Origin: Mycobacterium intracellulare ATCC 13950
Lineage (GTDB): Bacteria; Actinomycetota; Actinomycetes; Mycobacteriales; Mycobacteriaceae
Assembly (NCBI RefSeq): GCF_000277125.1
Contig: NC_016946.1
Span: 5,208,001 to 5,272,000 of the forward strand
Length of the DNA: 64,000 nt
Reading direction: 5' to 3'
The position numbers were made by a program, and so were the translations under genes. Each line of letters opens with the position of its first letter. Within the stretch, counting starts at the first letter, position 1. Positions 25,505 to 34,976 of the stretch are shown here, piece after piece. The notes below the pieces were generated by a model that ran no database searches, was not told where the DNA came from, and was given only the letters and a program-made list of their open reading frames with translations.

Positions 25505-26404
25505 TTAGCCTGTGGGAACGTGCTGTTCGTGCGTGAACGGTTTCTCGGCGTTGACGGCCGGCGAGCCCTGCGGGTTCTCCTTGGCGCCGGTGTTCTTGCG
25601 CGTGGCGCCGCCCAGCCACTGCTGCTCGGGCTTTTCCACGTACTCCCATTCCGTGCCCTCGGGCCAGGGGCCCTGTCCTTGGTTCCACGGACCGCGAACG
25701 GACTCGCCGCCCCCGTTGGACATGTTGAACGCCACGTTCTGGAACCGCGGGTCGCCGGGCAGCTGTCCCGGCGGGAAGTTCACCGGAAGCTCGTTGAGCG
25801 CTGCCGTGAACTGCTGATAGTGCGCGACCTCGCGCGTCATGAGGAACGTCAGCGTGTCCTGGACGCCGGGGTCGTCGGTGAACTGCTTGAGGTATTCGTA
25901 GACGATCTTGGCGCGCGATTCCGCCGCGACGTTGTTGCGCAGATCGACGGTCGGGTCGCCGTTGGCGTCGATGTAGGCGCCGGTCCAGTTGTTTCCGCCG
26001 GAGTCCTTGACGTCCGGTCCACCGCCGCTGAGCACCAGGAACAGCGGGTTGACCGCGACCGAGTGGATGAGGCCGTCCCGGCCGCCGCCGTTCGCCGTCA
26101 CCGCCGGCATCCAGTCGCATTTCTCGTTGGCGATCTTGAGGTTGTCGTTGAGCCCGTCGAGCAGCATGGTGATCATCGATCCGACCATTTCGAGGTGGCT
26201 GAGCTCCTCGGTCGCGATATCCATGAACAAGTCATACATTTTCGGGTTCTTCTGGCGAAGCACGAAAGCCTGGGTGAAGTACTGCAGCGCCGCGGTGAGT
26301 TCACCGTTGGCGCCGCCGAACTGGTCCATCAGCAGCGACGCGAATCGAGGGTCGGGCCGGTCGACCCGTACCTCGAATTGAAGATCTTTGTTGTGCACAA
26401 ACAC
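25505..26404 (-). CDS. Manganese (non-heme) catalase
   Basis: Dismutates H2O2 with a dinuclear Mn centre. The 299-residue protein has the ligand set of this family: Glu35 (GANGELTAAL), Glu67 and His70 (TEELSHLEM), Glu162 (AESRAKI) and Glu192-His195 (REVAHYQQF); the 33-residue step from Glu162 to His195 matches the Lactobacillus enzyme. The C-terminus is a long Gly/Asn/Pro tail. The start is GTG 26404 with AGGGAGG about 7 nt upstream. With hemerythrin and GAF-ANTAR genes it occupies the place of fadE1 in M. tuberculosis, which lacks such a gene there. Confidence 0.95.
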   Translation of the reverse strand: MFVHNKDLQFEVRVDRPDPRFASLLMDQFGGANGELTAALQYFTQAFVLRQKNPKMYDLFMDIATEELSHLEMVGSMITMLLDGLNDNLKIANEKCDWMPAVTANGGGRDGLIHSVAVNPLFLVLSGGGPDVKDSGGNNWTGAYIDANGDPTVDLRNNVAAESRAKIVYEYLKQFTDDPGVQDTLTFLMTREVAHYQQFTAALNELPVNFPPGQLPGDPRFQNVAFNMSNGGGESVRGPWNQGQGPWPEGTEWEYVEKPEQQWLGGATRKNTGAKENPQGSPAVNAEKPFTHEQHVPTG

Positions 26405-26568
26405 TGGGGCCTCCCTGGGGGATCGAGATGGGGCTGGTCGACGCCGGATACCCGGGGCCTATGACGCCAAACTCGGGGCATCGCAACTTCCCATCGGTCG
26501 GCCGTCCGGCCGGGGCCGCTGATCGCCGGGGTTACGCGTCGGGGATCCATCGTGGAGAATGCGCCCCT

Positions 26569-27267
26569 ATGGAGTCTTTGGACCCAACCTCGAAGCACGA
26601 GTTGGCCGTGCGCATTGCCGAGCTCGCCCGCGAGATCGCCACCCCACGTTCGCTGGACGACGTCTTCGCCGACGTGACCACCGCCGCGGTTGAGCTGATA
26701 CCGGCCGCGGACATCGCGGGGGTGCTGCTGCTCAAGGCGGGTGGGGAGTTCGAATCGGTCGCCGACACCGACAGCCTGGTCGCGAAGCTCGACAAGCTGC
26801 AGCACGACTTCGGTGAGGGCCCCTGTCACGACGCCGCCCTGAATGAAACGATCGTGCGCAGCGACGACCTGCGCGACGAGCCACGCTGGCCCAAGTACGC
26901 GCCGGCGGCGGTCGAACACGGGGTGCTGAGCAGCCTGTCGTTCAAGCTCTACACCGCCGAGCGCACCGCCGGCGCCCTGAACCTGTTCAGCTTCCGGCCC
27001 AACGTGTGGGATACCGAGGCCGAGACCATCGGAACCGTGTTCGCCGCGCACGCCGCGTCGGCGATCATGGCCGGGCGCCACGGACGGCAGATGCAATCGG
27101 CCCTGTCGTCGCGCGACCGCATCGGGCAGGCCAAGGGCATCATCATGGAGCGCTACGGCGTGGACGACGTGCGCGCCTTCGAGTTGCTGCGCCGGCTGTC
27201 GCAGGAGAGTCAGACCAAGCTCATCGACATCGCCCAGCGCGTGATCGACACCCGCGGCGAGGATTGA
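26569..27267 (+). CDS. GAF and ANTAR domain RNA-binding regulator
   Basis: A 232-residue sensor that couples a GAF domain (about residues 15-150) to a C-terminal ANTAR domain (about 165-225). ANTAR domains bind twin hexaloop hairpins in nascent RNA and prevent termination. The ANTAR core is visible: ALSSRDRIGQAKGIIMERYGVDDVRAFELLRRLSQESQTKLIDIAQRVI. The GAF part includes LQHDFGEGPCHDAA and LSFKLYTAERTAGALNLFS. The ATG at 26569 removes a 47-residue low-quality extension. It is divergent from the manganese catalase gene (164 bp between starts), and could control that gene or act elsewhere. Confidence 0.9.
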   Translation: MESLDPTSKHELAVRIAELAREIATPRSLDDVFADVTTAAVELIPAADIAGVLLLKAGGEFESVADTDSLVAKLDKLQHDFGEGPCHDAALNETIVRSDDLRDEPRWPKYAPAAVEHGVLSSLSFKLYTAERTAGALNLFSFRPNVWDTEAETIGTVFAAHAASAIMAGRHGRQMQSALSSRDRIGQAKGIIMERYGVDDVRAFELLRRLSQESQTKLIDIAQRVIDTRGED

Positions 27268-27286
27268 TCCGCGGCCGCGCGACACC

Positions 27287-27343
27287 CGAACGTGGACTTG
27301 TTGCGCGAAGAGGCCGCGTTTCGCCGCAACAAGTCGACGTTCG
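27287..27343. terminator. Large hairpin between convergent GAF-ANTAR and htdZ genes
   Basis: A 19-nt arm at 27287-27305 pairs with 27325-27343 at 18 of 19 positions, and CGAA/TTCG extends the stem by four pairs after a single-base bulge. It starts 20 bp after the GAF-ANTAR stop and lies 54 bp beyond the htdZ stop, so it may terminate both. No T-run is present. Confidence 0.7.
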
Positions 27344-27402
27344 ACGCGGCGTTTTCAGGCGTCGACGCGGCGTTTTCAGGCGTCGACGCGGCGTTTTCAG
27401 GC
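27340..27402. repeat. 21-bp tandem repeat, three copies, spanning the htdZ stop codon
   Basis: Units occupy 27340-27360, 27361-27381 and 27382-27402; the second and third are identical and the first differs at one base. Each copy reads, on the minus strand, GCC TGA AAA CGC CGC GTC GAC, so the last htdZ codons and its TGA are repeated three times in the same frame (21 nt is seven codons). The repeat also abuts the right arm of the hairpin at 27325-27343. Confidence 0.92.
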
Positions 27403-27852
27403 GACGAAGCGGACGACGCTCTCGGCCACGCACGCCGGCTTGGCCGACCCTTCGATCTCGACGGTGGTCGAGATGGTCGCCTGCACGGCGCCGTTGCCCA
27501 CGTCGTCGACGCTGACCAACGAACTCTGCGCGCGCACCCGCGAGCCGACCGGGACCGGCGCGGGGAAGCGAACCTTGTTGAGGCCGTAGTTGATTGCGAG
27601 CTTGATGCCGTTGACGGTGTAGATCTGGTGCTGCAGTCGCGGCAACAGCGCCAGGGTCATGAAGCCGTGGGCGATGGTCGTGCCGAACGGCCCGGACGCG
27701 GCCCGCTCCGGGTCGACGTGGATCCACTGGTGATCGCCGGTCGCGTCGGCGAACAGGTTGACGTCTTCCTGGGTGATGGTGGCCCAGTCACTGTGGCCCA
27801 GCTCCTCGCCCGCGGCGGCGGCGAGGTCGGCGACTGATTCGAAGGTGCGCAT
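27397..27852 (-). CDS. htdZ: MaoC-like (R)-enoyl-CoA hydratase HtdZ (Rv0130 counterpart)
   Basis: A single hot-dog-fold hydratase of 151 residues that hydrates trans-2-enoyl-CoA to (R)-3-hydroxyacyl-CoA. The hydratase-2 motif is complete: FADATGDHQWIHVDPERAASGPFGTTIAHGFMTLAL, with the catalytic Asp and His. The following strands YGLNKVRFPAPVPVGSRVRAQSSLVSV are typical of the family. The ATG at 27852 gives the length recalled for Rv0130; the open frame to 28188 adds unrelated residues. Its stop codon is part of a threefold 21-bp repeat. Confidence 0.93.
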   Translation of the reverse strand: MRTFESVADLAAAAGEELGHSDWATITQEDVNLFADATGDHQWIHVDPERAASGPFGTTIAHGFMTLALLPRLQHQIYTVNGIKLAINYGLNKVRFPAPVPVGSRVRAQSSLVSVDDVGNGAVQATISTTVEIEGSAKPACVAESVVRFVA

Positions 27853-28131
27853 TGGGTGTTCTCCTTGGTTTCGGCTGCTAACAATAACGGTGGGCCGCGC
27901 GGTTAGCACCGAGCCCTCGCGGGTGGCAGCCGGTGGACGGACGAACCCATCTCGAGCCATCCCGACGAATTCAATGCGGCCCTGCTCGACTTCCTGGCGC
28001 GGTAGCGCCCGGGCGCCGAAGGCCGCGCCCACCCGTTTCGCCTGAGCCGTCGGGGGAATTCGGGAGGTGGACGTTGCCGCGCCAGGTGTTCGATGCCGCG
28101 GCGTCGCCGTGGGCTTCAGAAAGGAACCGCC

Positions 28132-28305
28132 ATGCCAGACCGCAAGGGCCACAAAGCCGAGGAAGACGTGGAACCCGACACCCACCAAGCTCGGTCCCGC
28201 GCCGCCGCGGGTGAGGACGACGGCTCGTACGTGGGCGCCGCGGGCTCCGATGACTCGTTCGATGCCGGCGAATCGGGCGCCGAGGCCCGCAGCGAGCGCG
28301 GCTGA
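28132..28305 (+). CDS. Small acidic hypothetical protein
   Basis: A 57-residue hydrophilic protein with no recognisable domain. It is rich in Asp, Glu, Ser and Gly (EDVEPDTHQARSRAAAGEDDGSYVGAAGSDDSFDAGESGAEARSERG) and is probably disordered. The ATG at 28132 has AGGA about 8 nt upstream, which supports translation. It ends 3 bp before the convergent DUF302 gene stop. The 279 bp between it and the htdZ start carry no other gene I can support. Confidence 0.6.
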   Translation: MPDRKGHKAEEDVEPDTHQARSRAAAGEDDGSYVGAAGSDDSFDAGESGAEARSERG

Positions 28306-28308
28306 CGG

Positions 28309-28704
28309 TTACCCGAGTGCGCCGATCGCCGCTTGCAGCCTGGTGGTGGCCTGGTCCGCGACCTCCTGCAGCGCCCCGGCTTCGCCGGTCACCTTGACCA
28401 TGAGCTGGGGATCCATGGCCTCGACCAAGACCGCGTCGCCGGCGGGGTCGGAGCGCACCACCACGTTGCACGGCAACAATTGGCCGATTTGGCGGTAAGC
28501 GTTCAGCGCCCGGTGCGCCAGCGCCGGGTTGCAGGCGCCCAGGATGAGATAGTCCTCCATCTCCTCGCCGAGCTTTTGCTTGAGCGTGGCCTTGACGTCG
28601 ATCGTGGACAGCACGCCGAAACCCTGGTCGGCCAGCGCTTGCGTGGTGCGCTCCACCGCGTCCTCGAACGAGGTGTGCAGCGTGGTGCTCAATCCCGGTG
28701 TCAT
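28309..28704 (-). CDS. DUF302 domain protein
   Basis: A 131-residue protein covering the DUF302 fold, a small alpha/beta domain of unknown function sometimes linked to metal or sulfur stress. Landmarks are FEDAVERTTQALADQGFGVLSTIDVKATLKQKLGE, YLILGACNPALAHRALN and the final LPCNVVVRSDPAGDAVLVEAMDP. Two Cys (GACNP and LPCNVV) are retained. The ATG at 28704 has an ideal GAGGAGG about 6 nt upstream. It is divergent from the phosphoesterase gene 55 bp away. Confidence 0.9.
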   Translation of the reverse strand: MTPGLSTTLHTSFEDAVERTTQALADQGFGVLSTIDVKATLKQKLGEEMEDYLILGACNPALAHRALNAYRQIGQLLPCNVVVRSDPAGDAVLVEAMDPQLMVKVTGEAGALQEVADQATTRLQAAIGALG

Positions 28705-28759
28705 GTGATTCCTCCTCTTTCAGCCGTGGACTACCCAGAATTTCGCCCACAATGGGTCG

Positions 28760-29257
28760 GTGAGGCTGCTGCTGATCGCCGATACCCACATCCCCAAACG
28801 CGCCCGCGACCTGCCCGCGCAGGTGTGGGATGAGGTCGCCCAGGCCGACGTCGTCATCCACGCCGGCGACTGGATCTCGCCGGAGTTCCTCGATCGCCTC
28901 GAAAGCGCCGCGACACGCCTGGTCGGGTGCTGGGGAAACAACGACGGCCCGGCGTTGCGGGCCCGGCTCCCCGAGCGGGCGGACGTGACCCTGGCGGGCG
29001 TCCGGTTCACGGTCACCCACGAGACCGGCGCCGCAGCGGGCCGCGACGCGCGTATGTCACGGCTGTACCCGGACAGCCAGGTGCTGGTGTTCGGGCACAG
29101 CCACATCCCCTGGGACAGCACCACCGAGACCGGGTTGCGCCTGCTCAATCCGGGGTCGCCGACGGATCGGCGCCGCCAGCCGTTTTGCACGTACATGACC
29201 GCCGACGTCGACGACGGCGCCGTGACCGGCGTCGCGCTGCATCGCCTGCCCAGGTAG
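28760..29257 (+). CDS. Metallophosphoesterase, YfcE-like
   Basis: A calcineurin-like phosphodiesterase of 165 residues with a dimetal centre. Metal-ligand motifs are in order: ADTHIP (Asp and His), HAGDW, GNND, THE and GHSHIP. Small members of this type hydrolyse phosphodiester bonds of nucleotides or test substrates, with unknown physiological target. The start is GTG 28760. It stands alone between the DUF302 and MarR genes. Confidence 0.9.
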   Translation: MRLLLIADTHIPKRARDLPAQVWDEVAQADVVIHAGDWISPEFLDRLESAATRLVGCWGNNDGPALRARLPERADVTLAGVRFTVTHETGAAAGRDARMSRLYPDSQVLVFGHSHIPWDSTTETGLRLLNPGSPTDRRRQPFCTYMTADVDDGAVTGVALHRLPR

Positions 29258-29293
29258 CGGGTACTTACCGTACGCGGAGCTTCCCCACCTAAA

Positions 29294-29304
29294 TAGCTCG
29301 GCTA
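29294..29304. promoter_or_regulatory. TAGC-TCG-GCTA inverted repeat upstream of the marR-ABC operon
   Basis: A short perfect inverted repeat with a 3-bp spacer lies 10 bp before the MarR start codon. It could be the autoregulatory operator of the MarR protein. The arms are only 4 bp, so chance occurrence is possible. Confidence 0.3.
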
Positions 29305-29314
29305 CAGAGGTATC

Positions 29315-29776
29315 ATGGCGGAAGTGAAGACACGCACCGACGTCGCAACCGACCTGTTCGGCGTGGTCGGCCGCTTCCGGCGGCAACTACGCCGGTCGGC
29401 CGGCCGGGCGTTCGATTCGTCGCGGCTCTCCGAATCGCAGTCCGAACTGCTGTGGCTGGTCGGCCGGCGTCCGGGAATCTCGGTCAGCGCCGCCGCGGCC
29501 GAACTCGGGCTGGTGCCCAATACCGCCTCGACCCTGGTCACCAGGTTGGTCTCCGACGGGCTGCTGCTCCGCACCGCCGGGGACACCGATCGCCGGGTGT
29601 GCCAGCTTCGGCTCGCCGAGCCCGCCCAGCAGATCCTCGACGCGTCCCGGGCCGCCCGGCGCGACCTGCTGTCCGAGCTGCTCGACGAACTCGACGCCGA
29701 CGAAATCGAGTCCTTGGCAAAGGGATTGGAGGTCCTCGACACGATGACCCGCATGCTTCAGGAGCGACGATCATGA
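29315..29776 (+). CDS. MarR family transcriptional regulator
   Basis: A 153-residue winged-helix regulator. The core is SESQSELLWLVGRRPGISVSAAAAELGLVPNTASTLVTRLVSDGLLLRTAGDTDRRVCQLRLAEPAQ, with the wing Asp-Arg pair (DTDRR) conserved. GAGG precedes the ATG by 6 nt. Its stop overlaps the ATG of the ABC ATPase gene by 4 bp, making a three-gene unit. As in many such operons it is probably a repressor of the exporter that responds to the exported compound, which is inference. Confidence 0.92.
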   Translation: MAEVKTRTDVATDLFGVVGRFRRQLRRSAGRAFDSSRLSESQSELLWLVGRRPGISVSAAAAELGLVPNTASTLVTRLVSDGLLLRTAGDTDRRVCQLRLAEPAQQILDASRAARRDLLSELLDELDADEIESLAKGLEVLDTMTRMLQERRS

Positions 29777-30612
29777 GCGCGGCGCTGCCGATGGCCATCG
29801 ACGCCCGGCATCTGACCTACCGCTACGGCCAGTTCACCGCCGTCGACGACGTGACATTGCAGGTCCGGCCCGGCGAAACCATGGGCCTGTTGGGCCCCAA
29901 CGGCGCCGGGAAGACGACCATGGTCCGGATGCTGACCACGCTGGCCCCGGTGCAGCAGGGCGAGCTCCACATTTTCGGGATGGACGCGCGCCGCCAAACC
30001 ACCGACATCAGAAGCAACATCGGCTATGTGCCGCAACAGCTTTCGATCGAGCCCGCGCTGACGGGCCGGCAGAACGTGGAGTGGTTCGCGCGGTTGTACG
30101 GTGTGCCGCGCGCCGAGCGCTCCGATCGCGTCGATCAGGCGCTGGTCGCCATGGACCTGCTGGGCGTGGCCGACCGGATGGCGTCGGCCTACTCCGGCGG
30201 CATGGTCCGCCGTCTCGAGGTGGCGCAGGCGCTGGTCAATCGTCCGTCGCTGCTGGTGTTGGACGAGCCGACCGTGGGGCTGGATCCCATCGCGCGCGAC
30301 GGCGTGTGGTCGCAGGTGCGAAAGATGCAGGCGCAGTTCGGCATGACGGTGCTACTGACGACGCACTACATGGAGGAGGCCGACGCGCTGTGCGACCGGG
30401 TGGCGCTGATGCACCACGGCGCGTTGCGGGCCGTCGGCGCACCCGACGCGTTGAAGGCCCGGCTGTCCAACGGGTCGCCGGGCGCCACGCTCGAGGATGT
30501 GTTCCGCCATTACGCGGCAACGGGTTTGGACGACGAGGCGGCGTCGACGGAGGAACCCGGGTCCATCCGGGAAATCCGTTCCAGCAGAAAGGCGGCGCGC
30601 CGTGTCGGTTGA
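29773..30612 (+). CDS. ABC transporter ATP-binding protein (drug/lipid exporter)
   Basis: The ATPase of a type-2 (DrrA-like) exporter, 279 residues. Walker A is GPNGAGKTT, the Q-loop is GYVPQQ, the signature is YSGGM rather than the standard LSGGQ, Walker B is LLVLDEPT, and the switch His is in TTHYMEE. The C-terminal GATLEDVFRHYAATG is typical of DrrA and Nod-like factors. The ATG at 29773 overlaps the MarR stop. It is followed by its permease with an 11-nt overlap. Confidence 0.95.
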   Translation: MSAALPMAIDARHLTYRYGQFTAVDDVTLQVRPGETMGLLGPNGAGKTTMVRMLTTLAPVQQGELHIFGMDARRQTTDIRSNIGYVPQQLSIEPALTGRQNVEWFARLYGVPRAERSDRVDQALVAMDLLGVADRMASAYSGGMVRRLEVAQALVNRPSLLVLDEPTVGLDPIARDGVWSQVRKMQAQFGMTVLLTTHYMEEADALCDRVALMHHGALRAVGAPDALKARLSNGSPGATLEDVFRHYAATGLDDEAASTEEPGSIREIRSSRKAARRVG

Positions 30613-31420
30613 TGGCGCCGCGGCGGGGACACTGCTTCGCGCACCGCGGGGATGGCAGCGGGTCGGCGCGCTGACCGGCCGCATCGGAGCATTCGCGATC
30701 GTCGAACTGCAGAAGTTGCAACACGACCGGACCGAACTCGTCACCCGGATGGTGCAGCCCGCGCTGTGGCTGCTGATTTTCGGTACCACCTTCAGCCACC
30801 TACACGTCATCGCGACCGGATCGGTGTCGTATCTGGCCTTCCTGGCCCCCGGGATCATCGCCCAGTCGGCGTTGTTCATCTCCATTTTCTATGGGATACA
30901 GATCATTTGGGATCGCGACGCCGGCGTACTCGCCAAGCTCATGGTGACGCCGGCGCCGGCGTCGGCGCTGATCACCGGCAAGGCGTTCGCGGCCGGGGTG
31001 CGTTCGGTGGCCCAGGTCGTCGGTGTGATGGCGCTGGCGTACCTGATGGGTGTAGGACTGACGATCAATCCCCTGCGGATCGCGGCGGCGATGGGGGTCG
31101 TCATGCTCGGCGCCGCGTTCTTCGCGTGCCTGTCGATGACGCTGGCCGGCTTGGTGCGCAACCGCGATCGCCTGATGGGCATCGGACAGGCGATCACCAT
31201 GCCGCTGTTCTTCGCCTCCAACGCGCTGTACCCGGTCGACGTGATGCCGGCGTGGTTGCGCGCGCTGAGCAAGGTCAATCCCCTCAGCTACGAGGTCGAC
31301 GCACTGCGGGCGCTGCTGATCGGAACCCCGTTCAACCCGGTCGGCATCGTCGTGCTGGTGGTGGCGGCGGTGCTCGGAATCACCACGGCGTCAACGCTTT
31401 TGCGTCGCTTGGTCGCCTAG
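30602..31420 (+). CDS. ABC-2 type transporter permease
   Basis: A 272-residue membrane permease with about six transmembrane segments, among them MVQPALWLLIFGTTFSHL, YLAFLAPGIIAQSALFIS, AMGVVMLGAAFFACLSMTLAG and GIVVLVVAAVLGITTAS. The conserved LSKVNPLSYEVDALR loop marks the DrrB-like ABC-2 family. The start is GTG 30602, inside the end of the ATPase gene. With the ATPase it should form an efflux pump for a hydrophobic compound; the substrate cannot be inferred. This operon is absent between Rv0129c and Rv0130 in M. tuberculosis. Confidence 0.93.
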   Translation: MSVDGAAAGTLLRAPRGWQRVGALTGRIGAFAIVELQKLQHDRTELVTRMVQPALWLLIFGTTFSHLHVIATGSVSYLAFLAPGIIAQSALFISIFYGIQIIWDRDAGVLAKLMVTPAPASALITGKAFAAGVRSVAQVVGVMALAYLMGVGLTINPLRIAAAMGVVMLGAAFFACLSMTLAGLVRNRDRLMGIGQAITMPLFFASNALYPVDVMPAWLRALSKVNPLSYEVDALRALLIGTPFNPVGIVVLVVAAVLGITTASTLLRRLVA

Positions 31421-32703
<1,283 letters not shown>

Positions 32704-32716
32704 ATCCCGGCAAGCC

Positions 32717-32764
32717 AGCATCGGCAGTAGCGCACCGGTCAGCGCTACTGCCGATGCTCTTTTT
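32717..32764 (+). terminator. Intrinsic terminator of fbpC
   Basis: A perfect 17-bp stem (32717-32733 with 32742-32758) with an 8-nt loop is followed by C and five T (32759-32764), the clearest rho-independent terminator in the window. The stop codon of the convergent DUF1275 gene (32745) lies within the stem, so both genes may use it. Confidence 0.92.
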
Positions 32765-33455
32765 CACCCGCGTCGAGCAGGGCGCGCCGATCGGAGTGGA
32801 AGTAGGTGTAGCCGGTGGTCAGCGCGCACACGACCGTGGCCACCACCAGCATCCACGTCCCGTTGACGAACAGGCTGATGAACCCGCCCACGGTTGCGCC
32901 CACCACGAAGCTGGCGAACAGCAGGAAATAACCCAGCCATTCGGCCGCCGTCCCACCGGCGAGGTGGCGTTCGATGCCCTGGCCCATCTTGACCAGCGTC
33001 CCGGTCACGTAGCTGAGCGAGACCGACACCTCGCCGTCCTTGACGAACGATGTGTTGAGGGCCCCAATGCCGAAGGCCACCAACATGATCGGCGCGAAAT
33101 CGAGCAGATTCTCTTCCCAGCCCTCATCGATGACGTCCACCATGGTGGCCGCCAGCAGGCTGAACGTCGTCAGCACCGTCGGCCCATGCGGGTGCGCCAC
33201 CCAGAAATGCCGCCGGCACACCGAGGCGATCACCACGCCTGAGACGAAGCAAACGATCAACACGCCCGCCGTCACCGACAGCAACACGTCGCCGCGGAAA
33301 TACCCGAGCATGGCCCGCTGGGCGTTCCCGGTCATGAAGGTCACGAAGTAGCCGGCGGAATGGGTGAAGGCGGTCGCTCCCAGGATCCCCGCCAGCACCG
33401 CCAGCACCCAGGACAACCGCGACTCACTGTTATTGATCTCGTTCGGCACACGCAC
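32745..33455 (-). CDS. DUF1275 (YoaK-like) membrane protein
   Basis: A 236-residue integral membrane protein with about six transmembrane helices. Family marks are GATAFTHSAGYFVTFMTGNAQR at the N-terminus and LSYVTGTLVKMGQG in the middle, the paired TGN and TGT motifs of DUF1275. Helices include VTAGVLIVCFVSGVVIASV and LGYFLLFASFVVGATVGGF. Function is unknown. The start is GTG 33455. It lies where M. tuberculosis has Rv0128, a membrane protein; whether the two are homologous I cannot confirm. Confidence 0.87.
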   Translation of the reverse strand: MRVPNEINNSESRLSWVLAVLAGILGATAFTHSAGYFVTFMTGNAQRAMLGYFRGDVLLSVTAGVLIVCFVSGVVIASVCRRHFWVAHPHGPTVLTTFSLLAATMVDVIDEGWEENLLDFAPIMLVAFGIGALNTSFVKDGEVSVSLSYVTGTLVKMGQGIERHLAGGTAAEWLGYFLLFASFVVGATVGGFISLFVNGTWMLVVATVVCALTTGYTYFHSDRRALLDAGEKEHRQ

Positions 33456-33586
33456 ATGGTTCCAGACGGCGGCGGCGCGTGCAGCGCACGCCGCTTGCCG
33501 ACGGGCGACTGCGCCCGGCTAAGCCGACGCTACGCAGATGGCGGCGACCCGCTGCGCCCCGGCTACGCCGCGCTTGCGATCGCCGC

Positions 33587-34927
33587 TCAGACGGCGGTCA
33601 GGCGGGCGATGGAACGCAACGGGATCGGCAGCCAGCCGGGCCGGTGCCGGGCCTCGTAGCCGGCTTCGTAAACGGCCTTGTCCAGTTCGTAGGCGGCCAG
33701 CAGCTGCGCCGAATCGCGGGGGTCAATCCCGGAGGCCGCCGCGTAGCCGTCGCAGAACGCGGTGCGGTTGCGTTCGACCCACTCGCGGGCCCGGGCCGCC
33801 AACTGCTTGTCATCGGCCTGGTCCACCAGCGGCCCGTAGGCGGCGTATTCGAATGACCGCAGGACGCCGGCCACGTCGCGCAGCGGCGAATCGGGCGCGC
33901 GGCGTTCCTCGAGCGGCTGCCCCGGCTCACCCTCGAAGTCGATGAGCAACCAGCTCTCCGGCGTGCGCAGCACCTGCCCCAGGTGCAGATCGCCATGGAC
34001 GCGCTGCACGGTGATCGTCTCGGCGACCAGCTTGCGGAACCGCTCGTCGATGGTCGCGGCGAACTCCTCGAGCTCGGGCACCAGGGCCACGGTCGACGAC
34101 AGCCGCGCCAGCACGTTCTCCACCGGGAAGACCGCCTGCGCGGTGCCGAGGGTCTCGGCCAGGGTGGCATGCACCGACGCCACGGCCTCACCGAGGCGGA
34201 AGGACTCGCCGGCGAAGTCGCCGCCGACCTCGTACGCGTAGAGATCGGCCTCGGCGAACAGGTCGCGAACGCTGGCGCTGGCCATCGCCCAGCCTTCCGC
34301 GGCGTTGGCGGCGAACTCGGTCACCATGCCCAGCGGCCACGTCTCGTCGCCCGGACCCGTCATCTCGTAGGTGCCCAGCAGCCGGGCGACGTGCGGGTTG
34401 CCCGCGCGGCCCAGCACGCGGTTGAGCTCGATGTCGGGATTGATGCCGCCGCTGACGCGGCGGAACACTTTGAAGATCGCGTCGCGGTCGAAGATGACGC
34501 TCGTGTTGGACTGCTCGGCGTCGGACACGTGCGCCATCGCCTCCAGCGGCAGCTCGGCGTCGGGCTCCTTGGCGAATCTCACCTCGACGCCCGACGCGCC
34601 GCGCGCGGCCGACGAGTCGATGAGCGACAGCAAAAACTGCGGCGCGTCGGCGTCGTACATCGCGTCGAAGCCGGTCCGGTCGTCGGCGGCGCCGATGGTG
34701 GCGACGTTGCTGTACTCGACGACCGGGGCGGAATCCCATCGCACGATCACCTGGTAGCGGTCGCGGGAACCGTCGGCGTAGGAGGCGTCGACGAGCACCA
34801 GGTCGAGGTCGTCGCGCAGCGCCACGACGACGCTCGGCTCGGCGCTGGACAGTTCACGGTTGCGCCCGGCGTACCAACGCTGCTGTGGAAGCCACTCGGA
34901 CCAGGGCAATTTCTCCGGGGAAGTCAT
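33587..34927 (-). CDS. mak: Maltokinase
   Basis: Phosphorylates maltose to maltose-1-phosphate, the donor for GlgE alpha-glucan synthesis, taking maltose from TreS. The 446-residue protein opens with [21 protein letters not shown] as in M. tuberculosis Mak (Rv0127), and has the kinase-type catalytic loop [14 protein letters not shown] and the metal motif [23 protein letters not shown] about 8 nt before ATG 34927 fixes the start; a frame continuing to 34984 would overlap treS. It lies 49 bp downstream of treS on the same strand. Confidence 0.97.
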   Translation of the reverse strand: MTSPEKLPWSEWLPQQRWYAGRNRELSSAEPSVVVALRDDLDLVLVDASYADGSRDRYQVIVRWDSAPVVEYSNVATIGAADDRTGFDAMYDADAPQFLLSLIDSSAARGASGVEVRFAKEPDAELPLEAMAHVSDAEQSNTSVIFDRDAIFKVFRRVSGGINPDIELNRVLGRAGNPHVARLLGTYEMTGPGDETWPLGMVTEFAANAAEGWAMASASVRDLFAEADLYAYEVGGDFAGESFRLGEAVASVHATLAETLGTAQAVFPVENVLARLSSTVALVPELEEFAATIDERFRKLVAETITVQRVHGDLHLGQVLRTPESWLLIDFEGEPGQPLEERRAPDSPLRDVAGVLRSFEYAAYGPLVDQADDKQLAARAREWVERNRTAFCDGYAAASGIDPRDSAQLLAAYELDKAVYEAGYEARHRPGWLPIPLRSIARLTAV

Positions 34928-34976
34928 CAGCGCCGCTCCTCTTTCTTGCCTGGATTGACGCCGGCGCGAGTGATCG

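Noticed and set aside
27340..27402. CRISPR-like repeat array
   Set aside because: The 21-bp units are directly adjacent with no spacers and no cas genes are near; it is a simple tandem repeat.
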